Origin: CAYLLN01 sp036496265
Lineage (GTDB): Bacteria > Planctomycetota > Planctomycetia > Pirellulales > Pirellulaceae
DNA: 31,853 bases
Direction: 5' to 3'
Assembly (NCBI GenBank): GCA_036496265.1
Contig: DASXLL010000104.1
Location: forward strand, 1-31,853
Part shown: positions 15,890 to 25,140 of the stretch, one piece after another
Position numbering within the stretch: position 1 is the first letter of the stretch
How the letters are laid out: each line of letters opens with the position of its first letter
Translations under genes and position numbers: made by a program
Notes under the pieces: generated by a model
Seen by the model: only the letters and a program-made list of their open reading frames with translations
Database searches by the model: none
Told to the model about the DNA's origin: nothing

Positions 15890-18265
15890 TCACCGGTCTT
15901 GATACACCCGCGTGCTTTCCTCGCGGGTGACCGTCGGCAGATCGTCGGCAGAAAGTTGCACGCGGACGATCTGATCGCCGGCGGCGCGGCTTTGAACCTG
16001 AACGCGATAGAGCACTTCTTCTTGCGGATTGAGGCGTTCGAGCGGAGCGAAGGCAATTTGCGTGGCGTCGCCAGAGGGGCGCGTGGGACCATCGCCGGTA
16101 ATGGCGGCGAGCCCAGCGGGCATGATGGCGGCGATGCGGACGTTGGTGGCGGCTTTGGTGCCCGTGTTAGTCACGCGGATCTCGTAGGTCGTTTCACTGC
16201 CGACTTCAATCACTTCATCGACGTCCTTGACCGTGTGAACCAGCTCGGCGGCCTGCTCGACCACGACGAGTTGTTCCGCTTTCGCGGATAAATTCAGCGC
16301 TCCGCGGCCTTCGATCTGGATTTTTTGTTCGCCGGGTTCGACAGGAATCGCCGTGAGCTTTACCGCGCCGGGCTGACCCGGCTGCAACTCGGCCAGGCTC
16401 CAGAGCACTGCGTGCTGCGAAGGATCGTATTGACCTAGCGAATCCGTGGACACGAATTTCATTCCGCGGGGCAGATAAGCGATGAGATCGATATCGCGGG
16501 CGACAGCCGTACCTGGATTATTGATCTGCAACGTGTAGGTGGCCTGGCGTTCCAGGAACCGCCTTTTGGGGCCATCGACGACAACTTGCAGTTGCGGCGC
16601 GACGACCTCGATCTGAGCGACATGCTGCGCGGCCAGGCCGGCGTCGCCGCGGACCTGGATGCGGTTTTGGGCAATGCCGGCGCGCTCGGCTCGGAGCGAA
16701 AGATCCAAATGCTTCGATTCTCCAGGGCGAAGGACACCGACGTCGTACTCAAGCTGCGAACCGGCGGCGTGAGACAGGCCGGCGGGAACGTCTTCTTCGA
16801 TGATGACTCCGGAGGCGGGGCCGGTGCCGGGATTGGAGATCGTGATGCCGACAATTAGCGGCTCGCCGATCAGAACTTTGGGCGGCGCGGTTTGCTCAAT
16901 CGTCAGCTGCGGGCGTGTGGAGATCGAGCGGCTGGTCGCGGCTGCCGCGAAAGTCACATGCGCTGTGCTGCCGATTTCGCCTTCGGTCTGCGGCATCACC
17001 TGGAGGACAATTTGCGTTTCTTCGCCCGGCTGCATGGTGCCGAGATTCCAAACAAGCGAACCATCGGACGATTGTTGCGGCTGCGGGCGGGCTTCCACTA
17101 GTTGCGTGCCGGTGGGAACGTGGTCAGTAACCGTGACGGCCTGCGCGGCGACCTGGCCCATGTTGCGGACGTAGAGCGCAAAAGTGGCGGGCTTGCCGAC
17201 CTGGATTTCGGTAGGGGAGACTTTTTCGAGGGCAACGGAGGGTTGCTGCGGACCTTCGAATTGGCGCTCGCCGGGTGTGGGGGCGGCGAGCGTGGTGGTG
17301 CCGGTTTGGCGCATGCCGCCGCTGGAAAAATTGGAGAGCGAGGAAGCAGCGCTCGCGGCGAGGCCGCTGCCGGCGATCGCGGTCGATGTGATTGCGGCTG
17401 ACGTGGTGCTTTGCGGTAGGGACCTCGCGTAAGGACTGGTGGCGGGAGCGGAAGGCAGCGGATTAACAGGTATGGTTGCGGCCGGTGCCATCGGTTCGAT
17501 CGGATGCGGTGTCGTCCGCGGCGAGACATCCGCGACCGGCTGGCCGTAGCCGCCGGCGTTTGTGCTGGTCGCGGCCGCATACGGCGATTGGCTTAGGGGG
17601 GGAAGCGTCGCTGGCGGCTGAATTCCGGCCGAGGAAGTTCCAGAGGAGCTTGGAAGGTCCGAACGATATGGATTGGCCGGCGGCGGCTCGCTGCTGGCGG
17701 GCGATGCGGCGGTGGTGGTGGCGGCGGTGGCGGTCGGGTCGGCCGGCAGCGTGGCCGGCGCGGCGTCAGTGGACTGGCCGTATTGCGAGGCGCTGGAATG
17801 GTACTGTGACGCCGGCGAGCCATACTGCGAAGCAGACTCGCTATACGGCGAAGCGGAAGCGCTATACGGTGAAGTGCTCGGCGCGGTCGTGCCGCCCGCG
17901 GGATCGTTGCTCGTCGGCAAATACGAGTTCCCGTAAGACGAATTGCCGGACGACTGACTGCGGCGGCTCGAACTCTCGGCCGGCTGCGAGTATTGCAATT
18001 GGCGAACTTGATTGTCGATATGTGCGGCCGAGCCCGCGTCGTCGGAGAGCGAAGCGACGGCCGGTTGATGCAAATCTTTGCCGGCAATTGTGGGATCAAT
18101 GCCGGTTGCTATTTGCTTTGTCGGCCCCGTGGGCGAGGCCGGCCGCGTATAGCTCCAGCCACCATATGCGGCCGCGCTGACGGCCGCCGTGACGAATCCG
18201 CCTAACATCAGCCGCGAATTGACGCGCGAGGCGGCCCGTTGGGTAGCGTTGATCATTCGGCGCAT
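15890..18265 (-). CDS. DUF11/CARDB-repeat surface protein with membrane anchor
   Basis: A 791-residue protein from the start used here. A short basic N-terminus precedes one membrane segment (LMLGGFVTAAVSAAAYGGW, about 19-37). A long low-complexity Ser/Pro/Ala/Thr/Tyr-rich spacer (to about 350) follows, including a heptapeptide repeat. The C-terminal part consists of four beta-sandwich modules of about 105 residues with the DUF11/CARDB pattern, for example EIQVGKPATFALYVRNMGQV and VGSETTYEIRVTNTGTKAAT. Such proteins are usually surface or cell-wall structural proteins. A start at 18358 would add 31 residues and overlap treY. The ATG at 18265 is preferred because GGGGTGA stands five bases upstream and the membrane anchor follows. 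It lies 86 bp after treY on the same strand and may share its transcript, without an obvious functional link. Confidence 0.75.
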   Translation of the reverse strand: MRRMINATQRAASRVNSRLMLGGFVTAAVSAAAYGGWSYTRPASPTGPTKQIATGIDPTIAGKDLHQPAVASLSDDAGSAAHIDNQVRQLQYSQPAESSSRRSQSSGNSSYGNSYLPTSNDPAGGTTAPSTSPYSASASPYSESASQYGSPASQYHSSASQYGQSTDAAPATLPADPTATAATTTAASPASSEPPPANPYRSDLPSSSGTSSAGIQPPATLPPLSQSPYAAATSTNAGGYGQPVADVSPRTTPHPIEPMAPAATIPVNPLPSAPATSPYARSLPQSTTSAAITSTAIAGSGLAASAASSLSNFSSGGMRQTGTTTLAAPTPGERQFEGPQQPSVALEKVSPTEIQVGKPATFALYVRNMGQVAAQAVTVTDHVPTGTQLVEARPQPQQSSDGSLVWNLGTMQPGEETQIVLQVMPQTEGEIGSTAHVTFAAAATSRSISTRPQLTIEQTAPPKVLIGEPLIVGITISNPGTGPASGVIIEEDVPAGLSHAAGSQLEYDVGVLRPGESKHLDLSLRAERAGIAQNRIQVRGDAGLAAQHVAQIEVVAPQLQVVVDGPKRRFLERQATYTLQINNPGTAVARDIDLIAYLPRGMKFVSTDSLGQYDPSQHAVLWSLAELQPGQPGAVKLTAIPVEPGEQKIQIEGRGALNLSAKAEQLVVVEQAAELVHTVKDVDEVIEVGSETTYEIRVTNTGTKAATNVRIAAIMPAGLAAITGDGPTRPSGDATQIAFAPLERLNPQEEVLYRVQVQSRAAGDQIVRVQLSADDLPTVTREESTRVYQDR
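17768..17872 (-). repeat. Five tandem 21-bp units coding a heptapeptide repeat
   Basis: Within the DUF11 protein the units SPYSASA, SPYSESA, SQYGSPA, SQYHSSA and SQYGQST run in tandem with no gaps, giving five 21-bp DNA units. The consensus is S-[PQ]-Y-x-x-x-A. The array sits in the disordered spacer between membrane anchor and beta modules and is a likely site of length variation. Confidence 0.75.
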
Positions 18266-18351
18266 GGAATCACCCCGAGTTTTAATAGCTTCGCCGCGGG
18301 TGAATACCACAGCGGGCGCGAGCCGGAAAGGGCAACCGATCAAACGGGCTG

Positions 18352-21300
18352 CTAGCAAGCCGGTGCGTCGTTGATCTCAAGCACGCCAATCGGAAAATTG
18401 CCTAAGAGAGCAGCGGCGTCGATCGTGGACTGATCCAGAGTGGTGCAGTCGCCGGTGAATAGATGCTTTGCCGATACGGCTTGTCCGTTAGGCCAGGCGA
18501 TTGTTGTTCCGGCCCAGACGGTGGCTGGCAACGGATATTTTCCGAGCGGCATGCCGGCGGGGCTGGATCGTTCGGTGTCGATGAGCTTTTGCACGAGGCG
18601 GGGCACCGCAGCAACAAGATCCAGCCGGTGGGTTTCGGCATTGCGCCAGCCGAAGGCGATGACATGGTCAGCCAGTGGACCGCCAATTTCGAGCGGAACG
18701 TAATCGCCCGAGGCCCACAAATGCGGCAAGCGCTTGCGAAGCTGCAGCAGCCGCTGCGTGACCAATAGCTTGAGCCGCGAGTCGCGGAGAGAAAGGTGCG
18801 GCGCGATCGGGGCAGTCGTCGCGTTCACGTCGGCAAGCGCGTGGTGGCGGGCCGTGAAATCGACGGGCCGCCGGTTATCGGGATCGACGAGGCTGTAATC
18901 CCAGAATTCCTGGCCTTGATAGATGTCGGGAACGCCGGGCGATAGCAACTTGAGCACCAATTGGGCCAGCGCGTTGATTTGCCCCGCGTCGGCGATCCGT
19001 TCGCAAAACGATTGCAGCTCGACCGTGAAACGATTTTGCGACGACTCGCGAAGCGTTTGCGATACGAATTGCCGGATCGCTTCATCGTAAGCAGGGCTGG
19101 GGTTGATCCAACTCGTCCGCTGCTTGGCCTCGTGCGTCGCCTTCTCCATATAGGCTTGCAGACGTTGAGTAAGCGCCGCTCGCTCTTCGGCGCCCGGCGT
19201 GTGCAGCGGCCAGATGCCCAGGGCCGACTGATAAAATAGATACTCGTCTTTGAGGCTAGGGGCCGGCTCGCCATCGACTTCGCGCCGCCAGCGGCGGTTA
19301 AGACGGCTGAAGCGCTGCACGGCGGTTCGCCAGTCTTTGGGAATCTCGGAAAGCACGTTGAGGCGGGCCCGCACGTCCTCGGTTCGCTTCGTGTCGTGCG
19401 TTGTGCTGGCCAACATCGATTGGCGATAGCGGCCGCTGCGAAGCTGGCATTGCTCGTGAAAGTGCTTGAGCGACGTCGTGGGCCGCCGCGGATCGCCACC
19501 GACCTCGTTGACCGACGCGAGCGGCACCCAGACATAAAACGACGTATCCTCGACGCCTTTGGCCATGACTGGGCTGGTGACCTGTTGGAATTTGCCCGCG
19601 AGCAGCTCGCGCTCGGCGATGGTCGTTTCGGTGAGGCCGGTGGGATGGTTAAGGAGGAGGACGTTGCGGAGAAAGTCGAACACGGTGGTGTCGAACGCGG
19701 GATTGGCCCGCTTGGCTTTGGCGACGGCCATATCGACGAATTTTCGATCGCGGTCGGATACGCCTTTTTGGCTCGGATAGACGCGATAGACCGGAAACGA
19801 CACGAGCACTTCGCGAGCGGCGAGGCGGAACATATTGAGCGTCAGGTCGCGCGTGCGACGATGCTGCTCGGAAAGGTGATTGAAGCGATGGGCGAGCATC
19901 AGCAGCTCGCTCGACATGGCCACCCGCAAGATGAGCCGCTTGCTGTCGTGGACGACGGTCGGATACGGGTCGTCGTTGTCGGTGAACCGGTGATAGTTGC
20001 GGACGATTTCGTCCCAGCCCTGCGGCGCGACGAAGAGGCCGTTCATCGTGGCGAGGAAATCGTAGCCGGTGGTGCCCGCTGTCGGCCACGTATCGGGCAG
20101 CGGCTCGTCGGGACCGAGAATTTTTTCGATCAGCACATACAGTGGTTGTTGGCTGCCGGCTGCGATTGCGGGTAACGTAGCCGCAGCATCAGCGGATGGC
20201 AATTCGTGTGGCGAGTCCGGGCCGAGAATCGCCCGCATGTCGTCGGCTTCGGGCGGCGAGAGTCCAAGCTGCTCGCACGACAACCGCAGAATTTCGGGTG
20301 CAGCTTTGAGCCATTCGGCATGTTCATTGGGTGGCCCAGTGGGTTGTTCCGCGCTCGGTTCAGGGGCCGGCGCGGCAGCTACGGCTTCCTGCAGCAAACG
20401 GCCGAACGCTCGCTGCGCCAAATCGGCCACGTAAGCCCACTGCAGCCGCAGCAGATAGCGTTCGGGATCGAACAAGCCGTCGATGTGATCGATCCGCAGG
20501 CCGCTGAGCGAGCCTTCGGCCAAAAGCGAGCGCACCAGACCGTGGCTGCGCCAAAAGACGTCAGGCAGCTCCATGGCGATCGCCGCCAGCTCGTTGATAT
20601 CGAAGAAGCGGCGGTAGTTGATCTCGTCAAATGCCGATCTCCAGTGGCACAAGCGATACGCCTGCTCGTTGAGCAACTTGTGAAGCGGATCGAGCGATTT
20701 TGGGTCCCCCTCGACACCATTGAATTCCGCGATGTTGCGTTCGATCTGATTGCGCAACGGAACACTATAGGCCGTCAGGTCGCGCAAGCGGCGTTTAATG
20801 ACCTCTTTCTCGCGCTGGCGTTCGCGGACGGAGTTTGGTTCGCGGGCCGTTTGCGATGGCAGGTGCTCCAGAGCCGTGACGATGCTCTCCAGCTCGATGA
20901 TGTCGGCATGTTCCGCGCCGAGCTCGCTGCGGAGCTCATCGAGATGGTTCGTCAAAATCGGCACGGCCGTTTTGGGACCGAGCGGCAGCTCGTTATCGAA
21001 ATACTTCACCAGGAAAGCGCCGTCACGAAATTCGATCGCCATTTGGCGCTCTTCGAGCGCTTCGCCGTATTGTTGGCCAAGAATAGGCAAGAGCAGCTTG
21101 TCGGCGAGCTCCGGCTTGATCGGGTGCCAATCGATGTCGAAGAAGTGGGCATAAGGCGAGTTGGGGCCGTTTTCAAGCACATCGTGCCACCAGGGATTTT
21201 GCGTGCTGGCGGCCATGTGATTGGGCACCATGTCCAGGATGTGCCCCATGCCGTGCTCTTGCAGCTTGCTGACGAATGTTCGATATGCGGCTTCGCCTCC

Positions 21301-21591
21301 CAGCTCCGGATTGAACTGATTGTGATCGCAGAGGTCATAGCCGTGCGTGCTCCCGGCTTTGGCCTTCAAATACGGCGAGCAATAGACGTGGCTGATGCCG
21401 AGCTCCGCCAAATAGGGCACGATTTCGGTGGCGTCATGAAATGTGAACCCGCGATGAAGCTGCAAGCGATAGGTCGCCACCGGCCGCGCCTGGCGCCGGC
21501 GGATTTCTTCGATCACTTGCAAGGTGACCGCGAGCGGCGTGGGAGAGAGATTGGCTGCATCCACCATGCGGCTGCTTTCTTGTTGATTCAC
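18352..21591 (-). CDS. treY: Malto-oligosyltrehalose synthase (TreY) with a large insertion
   Basis: A GH13-family intramolecular transglucosylase that turns the reducing-end alpha-1,4 bond of a maltodextrin into a trehalose-type alpha-1,1 bond. The opening ATYRLQLHRGFTFHDATEIVPYLAELGISHVYCSP is textbook TreY. Catalytic regions are DMVPNHM (120-126), the nucleophile D368 in GLRIDHIDGL, the acid/base E489 in YVLIEKILGPDE, GTTGYDF, and STHDTKRTEDVRARL with the third acidic residue. At 1079 residues it is longer than usual. Much of the excess is about 100 residues (383-484) between the nucleophile and E489, with an Ala/Pro-rich start and helical remainder. The start is GTG at 21591, three bases after the treS stop; an ATG at 21567 is the alternative. 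TreZ, which normally releases trehalose from the TreY product, is not in the window. Confidence 0.9.
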   Translation of the reverse strand: MNQQESSRMVDAANLSPTPLAVTLQVIEEIRRRQARPVATYRLQLHRGFTFHDATEIVPYLAELGISHVYCSPYLKAKAGSTHGYDLCDHNQFNPELGGEAAYRTFVSKLQEHGMGHILDMVPNHMAASTQNPWWHDVLENGPNSPYAHFFDIDWHPIKPELADKLLLPILGQQYGEALEERQMAIEFRDGAFLVKYFDNELPLGPKTAVPILTNHLDELRSELGAEHADIIELESIVTALEHLPSQTAREPNSVRERQREKEVIKRRLRDLTAYSVPLRNQIERNIAEFNGVEGDPKSLDPLHKLLNEQAYRLCHWRSAFDEINYRRFFDINELAAIAMELPDVFWRSHGLVRSLLAEGSLSGLRIDHIDGLFDPERYLLRLQWAYVADLAQRAFGRLLQEAVAAAPAPEPSAEQPTGPPNEHAEWLKAAPEILRLSCEQLGLSPPEADDMRAILGPDSPHELPSADAAATLPAIAAGSQQPLYVLIEKILGPDEPLPDTWPTAGTTGYDFLATMNGLFVAPQGWDEIVRNYHRFTDNDDPYPTVVHDSKRLILRVAMSSELLMLAHRFNHLSEQHRRTRDLTLNMFRLAAREVLVSFPVYRVYPSQKGVSDRDRKFVDMAVAKAKRANPAFDTTVFDFLRNVLLLNHPTGLTETTIAERELLAGKFQQVTSPVMAKGVEDTSFYVWVPLASVNEVGGDPRRPTTSLKHFHEQCQLRSGRYRQSMLASTTHDTKRTEDVRARLNVLSEIPKDWRTAVQRFSRLNRRWRREVDGEPAPSLKDEYLFYQSALGIWPLHTPGAEERAALTQRLQAYMEKATHEAKQRTSWINPSPAYDEAIRQFVSQTLRESSQNRFTVELQSFCERIADAGQINALAQLVLKLLSPGVPDIYQGQEFWDYSLVDPDNRRPVDFTARHHALADVNATTAPIAPHLSLRDSRLKLLVTQRLLQLRKRLPHLWASGDYVPLEIGGPLADHVIAFGWRNAETHRLDLVAAVPRLVQKLIDTERSSPAGMPLGKYPLPATVWAGTTIAWPNGQAVSAKHLFTGDCTTLDQSTIDAAALLGNFPIGVLEINDAPAC

Positions 21592-21594
21592 GGA

Positions 21595-24500
21595 TTATGG
21601 CTGGGGCGCCGCGGAGTCAAGCATTTGCAAAATGCCGCGGAGCGAGATGACCGCCCAGGCGGGGCGTTCTTCGAGCTCATAGCTAAGCTCGCGCAGCGCC
21701 CGCTCGAGCAGAAAAAGCGAAAACAGCAATTCAAATTCTTCCGGCGACGCGGGCAAAAACCCGGCGCCGGCCGTGTGCTCCCGATACGATCGCACAAACG
21801 CGGTCGAAACCCACATATTCCACAAATTGGCCCACGGTTCTAAAACGGCCACGTCTTCGGGCCGGATCAGACCCGGCGCGCGTCCGCGATGGCTGCTTTC
21901 GCCAAGCAATGCGCCGAGCGCGGCGTGGTGAAACGACCGCACCATCGTGGCCACGTCGCCGAGCGGAGAGCGTTTTACGCGACGTTCGCCGAGCGACCGG
22001 CCGACTTCGCCTTCGAAATCGATGATCACGAAGTCTTTGCCCGTGAAGAGGAGCTCACCGAGGCCCAGATTGCCATGGCAGCGAATTCGCCGGCCACCGA
22101 TGCGGTGGGTCATGAGTGAGTGAAACCGCTTGAGCATTTCGTCGCCCTTGGAGAGGACTTCACGGGCGATTGCGTGAACATCCTCAGGCAGCCGGCCAAA
22201 GCTTAGCGACAGGTCGTGCAGCGTGTACTGCTGAGTGTTCCGCATCGATTGATAAAGCGAGCGCTGATAGAGCGTCGTCATCGGTTCGGGTGCAAAGGCC
22301 GGATCATAGGTCGCCGCGCCAAGTGCCAAATGCAGCTCAGCGGTGCGCTGGCCGAGCAACTTCGCCGAATCGAAATAACGGCCGATCATTTCCTGCAAGA
22401 TTGGCGGCATTTCACCGTCGGCCAGGCCGCCCGGCGACTTGGTTACAGGCGGCGGCTGACGCTGCTCGGCAGGCATCGCGAGGATTCGCTCGAAGAAAAC
22501 ACTCAGTTCGTCGAGCGTGTATTGCCACGCCGTGCCTTCATGCGGCACGTAGCGGTGCAGAATGGCAAGCGTGATTGGCTCCGCGCCGCGGCGTCGATAT
22601 TCGAGCGAGCCGACCAGCGGGGCGACGTACTCGAAGCCTTTATGCTGCGTCAGATAGCGGCCGATCTCGACCTGCGGATGAATGCCGGGTTCCACGTGCC
22701 GCAGAACGCGGAGCAAAAGCCGATCGGCGAAGGCGACGGCCGCACTCGTCGTGTGATCCGAGACGACCGCCGCCTGCACCGGCATGCCATCTTTCGGTGC
22801 TTCCCAGTCGATTGGCCCGAACAACGTGCCGACGACTTCGGCCCCTCGCGATGTCATGGAAGGTGGGCCGGCGATCAGCCGCACCAGTTGTTCGGCGGAT
22901 TCGGCGGCGTTGAGCCCATCGATCACGACGCCTTCAATGTTGCCGGTGAGCCGCACGATGGCCTTGAGCAGCGGGTTTTGTTGACGGAGCTGCTGAAGTC
23001 GCTCCTCGGAGACGACGGCGGCCGCCAGGCAATAGTTTCGCGACGTGCCATCGACGTAATCGACGTCGATCAGCGACAGAAAGATGGGCGTTGGGGCGTT
23101 CGGCAGGCGGGCGATGTCCGCGAATCGCACGCCTTTGATTTCATCGGCGGCGCCGACCCAACCGGCTGCCTGGAAATAACGCTGGAGAGTCGGCTCGACC
23201 TGCTCGCGGGCCTGGCTGTGCAAAAAGCCGAGCTTGGTGACCGGCACTTGGATGAGCGCGGGCTCGGCTGGCAGTGTTCCATCGGCTGCAAGAGTTTGCT
23301 CCGTAGATGGCTCTAGTTCGAACCAGTAAAACGCGTGTGGACCGAGTGTTAGAGGATACAGGGTCTGTCCAATGACGGGGAAAACGGCGCGGCCAAACAG
23401 TTCCACGGGTGTCGAGCCGCGGGCGGCTGACAAATCGAGCTCGACGTGCTGGACGAACCGCGAAAGATTCGCGATTACAAGGATTTGTTCATCGCGATAG
23501 CGGCGGATGAAAGCCAGTATCTTGCGGTTAGCAGGATGCAGAAACTCCAAGGTGCCGCGGCCGAAGGCTTGATAGCGCTTGCGGAGCGCGATCAGTCGCT
23601 TCATCCACCAGAGCAGCGAATTGGCGTTGTTTTGCTGGGCCTCGACATTGATCGCTTCGTAGTGATATTCGGGGTCGATAATGATGGGCAGATAAAGCTT
23701 TTGCGGATTTGTTCGCGAAAAGCCGGCATTGCGGTCGCTGCTCCACTGCATCGGCGTGCGGACGCCGTTGCGATCGCCCAGATAGATATTGTCGCCCATG
23801 CCGATTTCGTCGCCGTAATAGATGACCGGCGTGCCCGGCAGCGAGAACAGCAGGCCATTCATCAGCTCGATGCGGCGACGGTTATTTCCCAGGAGCGGCG
23901 CGAGGCGGCGGCGGATGCCCAGGTTGATGCGGGCCCGCTGCTCGCCAGCGTAGGCGCGATACATATAGTCGCGCTCTTCGTCGGTCACCATTTCGAGCGT
24001 CAGCTCATCATGGTTTCGCAAAAACTGGCACCACTGGCAATTTTCCGGAATCGTCGGCGTCTGATCGAGAATATCGATGATGGGAAAGCGATCCTCCATG
24101 TGGATCGACATAAACATCCGCGGCATCAGCGGGAAGTGAAACGCCATGTGCGTCTCATCGCCGGAGCCGAAATAAGCGACCGCGTCTTCCGGCCACTGGT
24201 TCGCCTCCGAAAGCAACATGCGATTGGGGAATTTTTCGTCAATGTGCTTGCGTAGCGCCTTGAGAAACACGTGCGTCTCTGGCAGATTTTCGCAGCCGGT
24301 GCCTTCGCGCTCGTAAAGATAAGGAACGGCGTCGAGCCGCATGCCATCGACGCCCATCGCGAGCCAAAAATCGACCAGTGGAAAAATCGCCTCCCAGACC
24401 GCCGGATTGTCGTAGTTCAAATCGGGCTGGTGCGAATAAAACCGATGCCAAAAATAGGCTTTTGCGACGGGATCCCAGGTCCAGTTCGACGGCTCGAAGT

Positions 24501-24942
24501 CTTTGAAGATAATTCGCGCATCGCGGTATTTATCGGGCGTGTCGCTCCAAACGTAAAAATCGCGTTCCGGGCTGCCGGGTGGCGCGAGGCGGGCCCGCTG
24601 AAACCATGCATGCTGGTCCGATGTGTGATTGAGCACCAGCTCGGTAATGACGCGAATGCCGCGTTCGTGAGCCGCGGCTAATAACTCTTGGAAATCAGCG
24701 AGATTCCCATAAGCCGGGTGAATGCTCGTATATTCGGCGATGTCGTACCCGTCGTCCTTCAGCGGCGAGGGATAAAACGGCAGCAGCCAGATCACCGTGA
24801 CGCCCAGGTCCTGCAGATAGTCGAGCTTCTGGGCCAGGCCGCGGAAATCGCCGACGCCGTCGCCGACGCTGTCGTGAAAGGCGCGAACATGCAGTTCGTA
24901 GATGATCGCGTCTTTGTACCAAAGTGGATCGTCCGGAAGCAT
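21595..24942 (-). CDS. treS: Trehalose synthase-maltokinase fusion (TreS-Mak)
   Basis: An 1115-residue two-domain enzyme. Residues 1 to about 550 are a GH13 trehalose synthase interconverting maltose and trehalose: WYKDAIIYELHVRAFHDS, ELVLNHTSDQH, nucleophile D204 in GVDGMRLDAVPYLY, acid/base E246 in LLSEANQWPE and D312 in FLRNHDEL. The remaining half is a maltokinase-like domain that would phosphorylate maltose to maltose-1-phosphate, with IIDFEGE (D975) and the ERRVKRSPLGDVATMVRSF segment. The total length is normal for the fusion. The odd point is the kinase catalytic loop. It reads HGNLGLGE at 956-963, where this family normally has HGDxHLGQ, so the expected catalytic Asp is Asn958. The kinase may be impaired or altered. 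GlgE, the usual consumer of maltose-1-phosphate, is not in the window. treY follows after three bases, so the two form an operon. Confidence 0.92.
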   Translation of the reverse strand: MLPDDPLWYKDAIIYELHVRAFHDSVGDGVGDFRGLAQKLDYLQDLGVTVIWLLPFYPSPLKDDGYDIAEYTSIHPAYGNLADFQELLAAAHERGIRVITELVLNHTSDQHAWFQRARLAPPGSPERDFYVWSDTPDKYRDARIIFKDFEPSNWTWDPVAKAYFWHRFYSHQPDLNYDNPAVWEAIFPLVDFWLAMGVDGMRLDAVPYLYEREGTGCENLPETHVFLKALRKHIDEKFPNRMLLSEANQWPEDAVAYFGSGDETHMAFHFPLMPRMFMSIHMEDRFPIIDILDQTPTIPENCQWCQFLRNHDELTLEMVTDEERDYMYRAYAGEQRARINLGIRRRLAPLLGNNRRRIELMNGLLFSLPGTPVIYYGDEIGMGDNIYLGDRNGVRTPMQWSSDRNAGFSRTNPQKLYLPIIIDPEYHYEAINVEAQQNNANSLLWWMKRLIALRKRYQAFGRGTLEFLHPANRKILAFIRRYRDEQILVIANLSRFVQHVELDLSAARGSTPVELFGRAVFPVIGQTLYPLTLGPHAFYWFELEPSTEQTLAADGTLPAEPALIQVPVTKLGFLHSQAREQVEPTLQRYFQAAGWVGAADEIKGVRFADIARLPNAPTPIFLSLIDVDYVDGTSRNYCLAAAVVSEERLQQLRQQNPLLKAIVRLTGNIEGVVIDGLNAAESAEQLVRLIAGPPSMTSRGAEVVGTLFGPIDWEAPKDGMPVQAAVVSDHTTSAAVAFADRLLLRVLRHVEPGIHPQVEIGRYLTQHKGFEYVAPLVGSLEYRRRGAEPITLAILHRYVPHEGTAWQYTLDELSVFFERILAMPAEQRQPPPVTKSPGGLADGEMPPILQEMIGRYFDSAKLLGQRTAELHLALGAATYDPAFAPEPMTTLYQRSLYQSMRNTQQYTLHDLSLSFGRLPEDVHAIAREVLSKGDEMLKRFHSLMTHRIGGRRIRCHGNLGLGELLFTGKDFVIIDFEGEVGRSLGERRVKRSPLGDVATMVRSFHHAALGALLGESSHRGRAPGLIRPEDVAVLEPWANLWNMWVSTAFVRSYREHTAGAGFLPASPEEFELLFSLFLLERALRELSYELEERPAWAVISLRGILQMLDSAAPQP

Positions 24943-25065
24943 AGCGAGGTGCGCACGATGAACATCATCTGAAGCCGCAAAAGTCAGCGGCTCAGTAGCT
25001 TACGAACAACGCGAGGCGGTGCCTATTAGACTACGTGCGGCGGAAGATGCATACGGCGTGCCAAG

Positions 25066-25130
25066 TAGGGTGGGACAAGCGAGCGCAGCCGCGCCGACCC
25101 ACCAAGTCGTAGGGTGGGCTATGCCCACCT
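25066..25130. repeat. Dispersed-type intergenic repeat with two GGTGGG hairpins
   Basis: In the 198-bp gap between the SDR 3' end and the treS start, TAGGGTGGGACAAGC begins a block in which GGTGGG (25069-25074) can pair with CCCACC (25098-25103). Next comes TAGGGTGGGC, with GGTGGGC (25113-25119) pairing perfectly with GCCCACC (25123-25129) across a three-base loop. The two GTAGGGTGGG phrases make a direct repeat. Blocks like this are familiar to me from planctomycete intergenic DNA. No U-run follows, so it is not a canonical terminator. I see nothing else in the gap. Confidence 0.6.
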
Positions 25131-25140
25131 TTCCTCAGCG

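Noticed and set aside
17768..17872. CRISPR-like spacing of a short repeat
   Set aside because: The units are contiguous with no spacers and stay in frame as a heptapeptide, so it is a coding tandem repeat.
20206..21843. 545-codon plus-strand open frame opposite treY and the treS end
   Set aside because: It spans two real minus-strand genes and shows no domain of its own.
22216..23316. 366-codon plus-strand open frame opposite treS-mak
   Set aside because: A shadow of the conserved minus-strand fusion protein; no family features.
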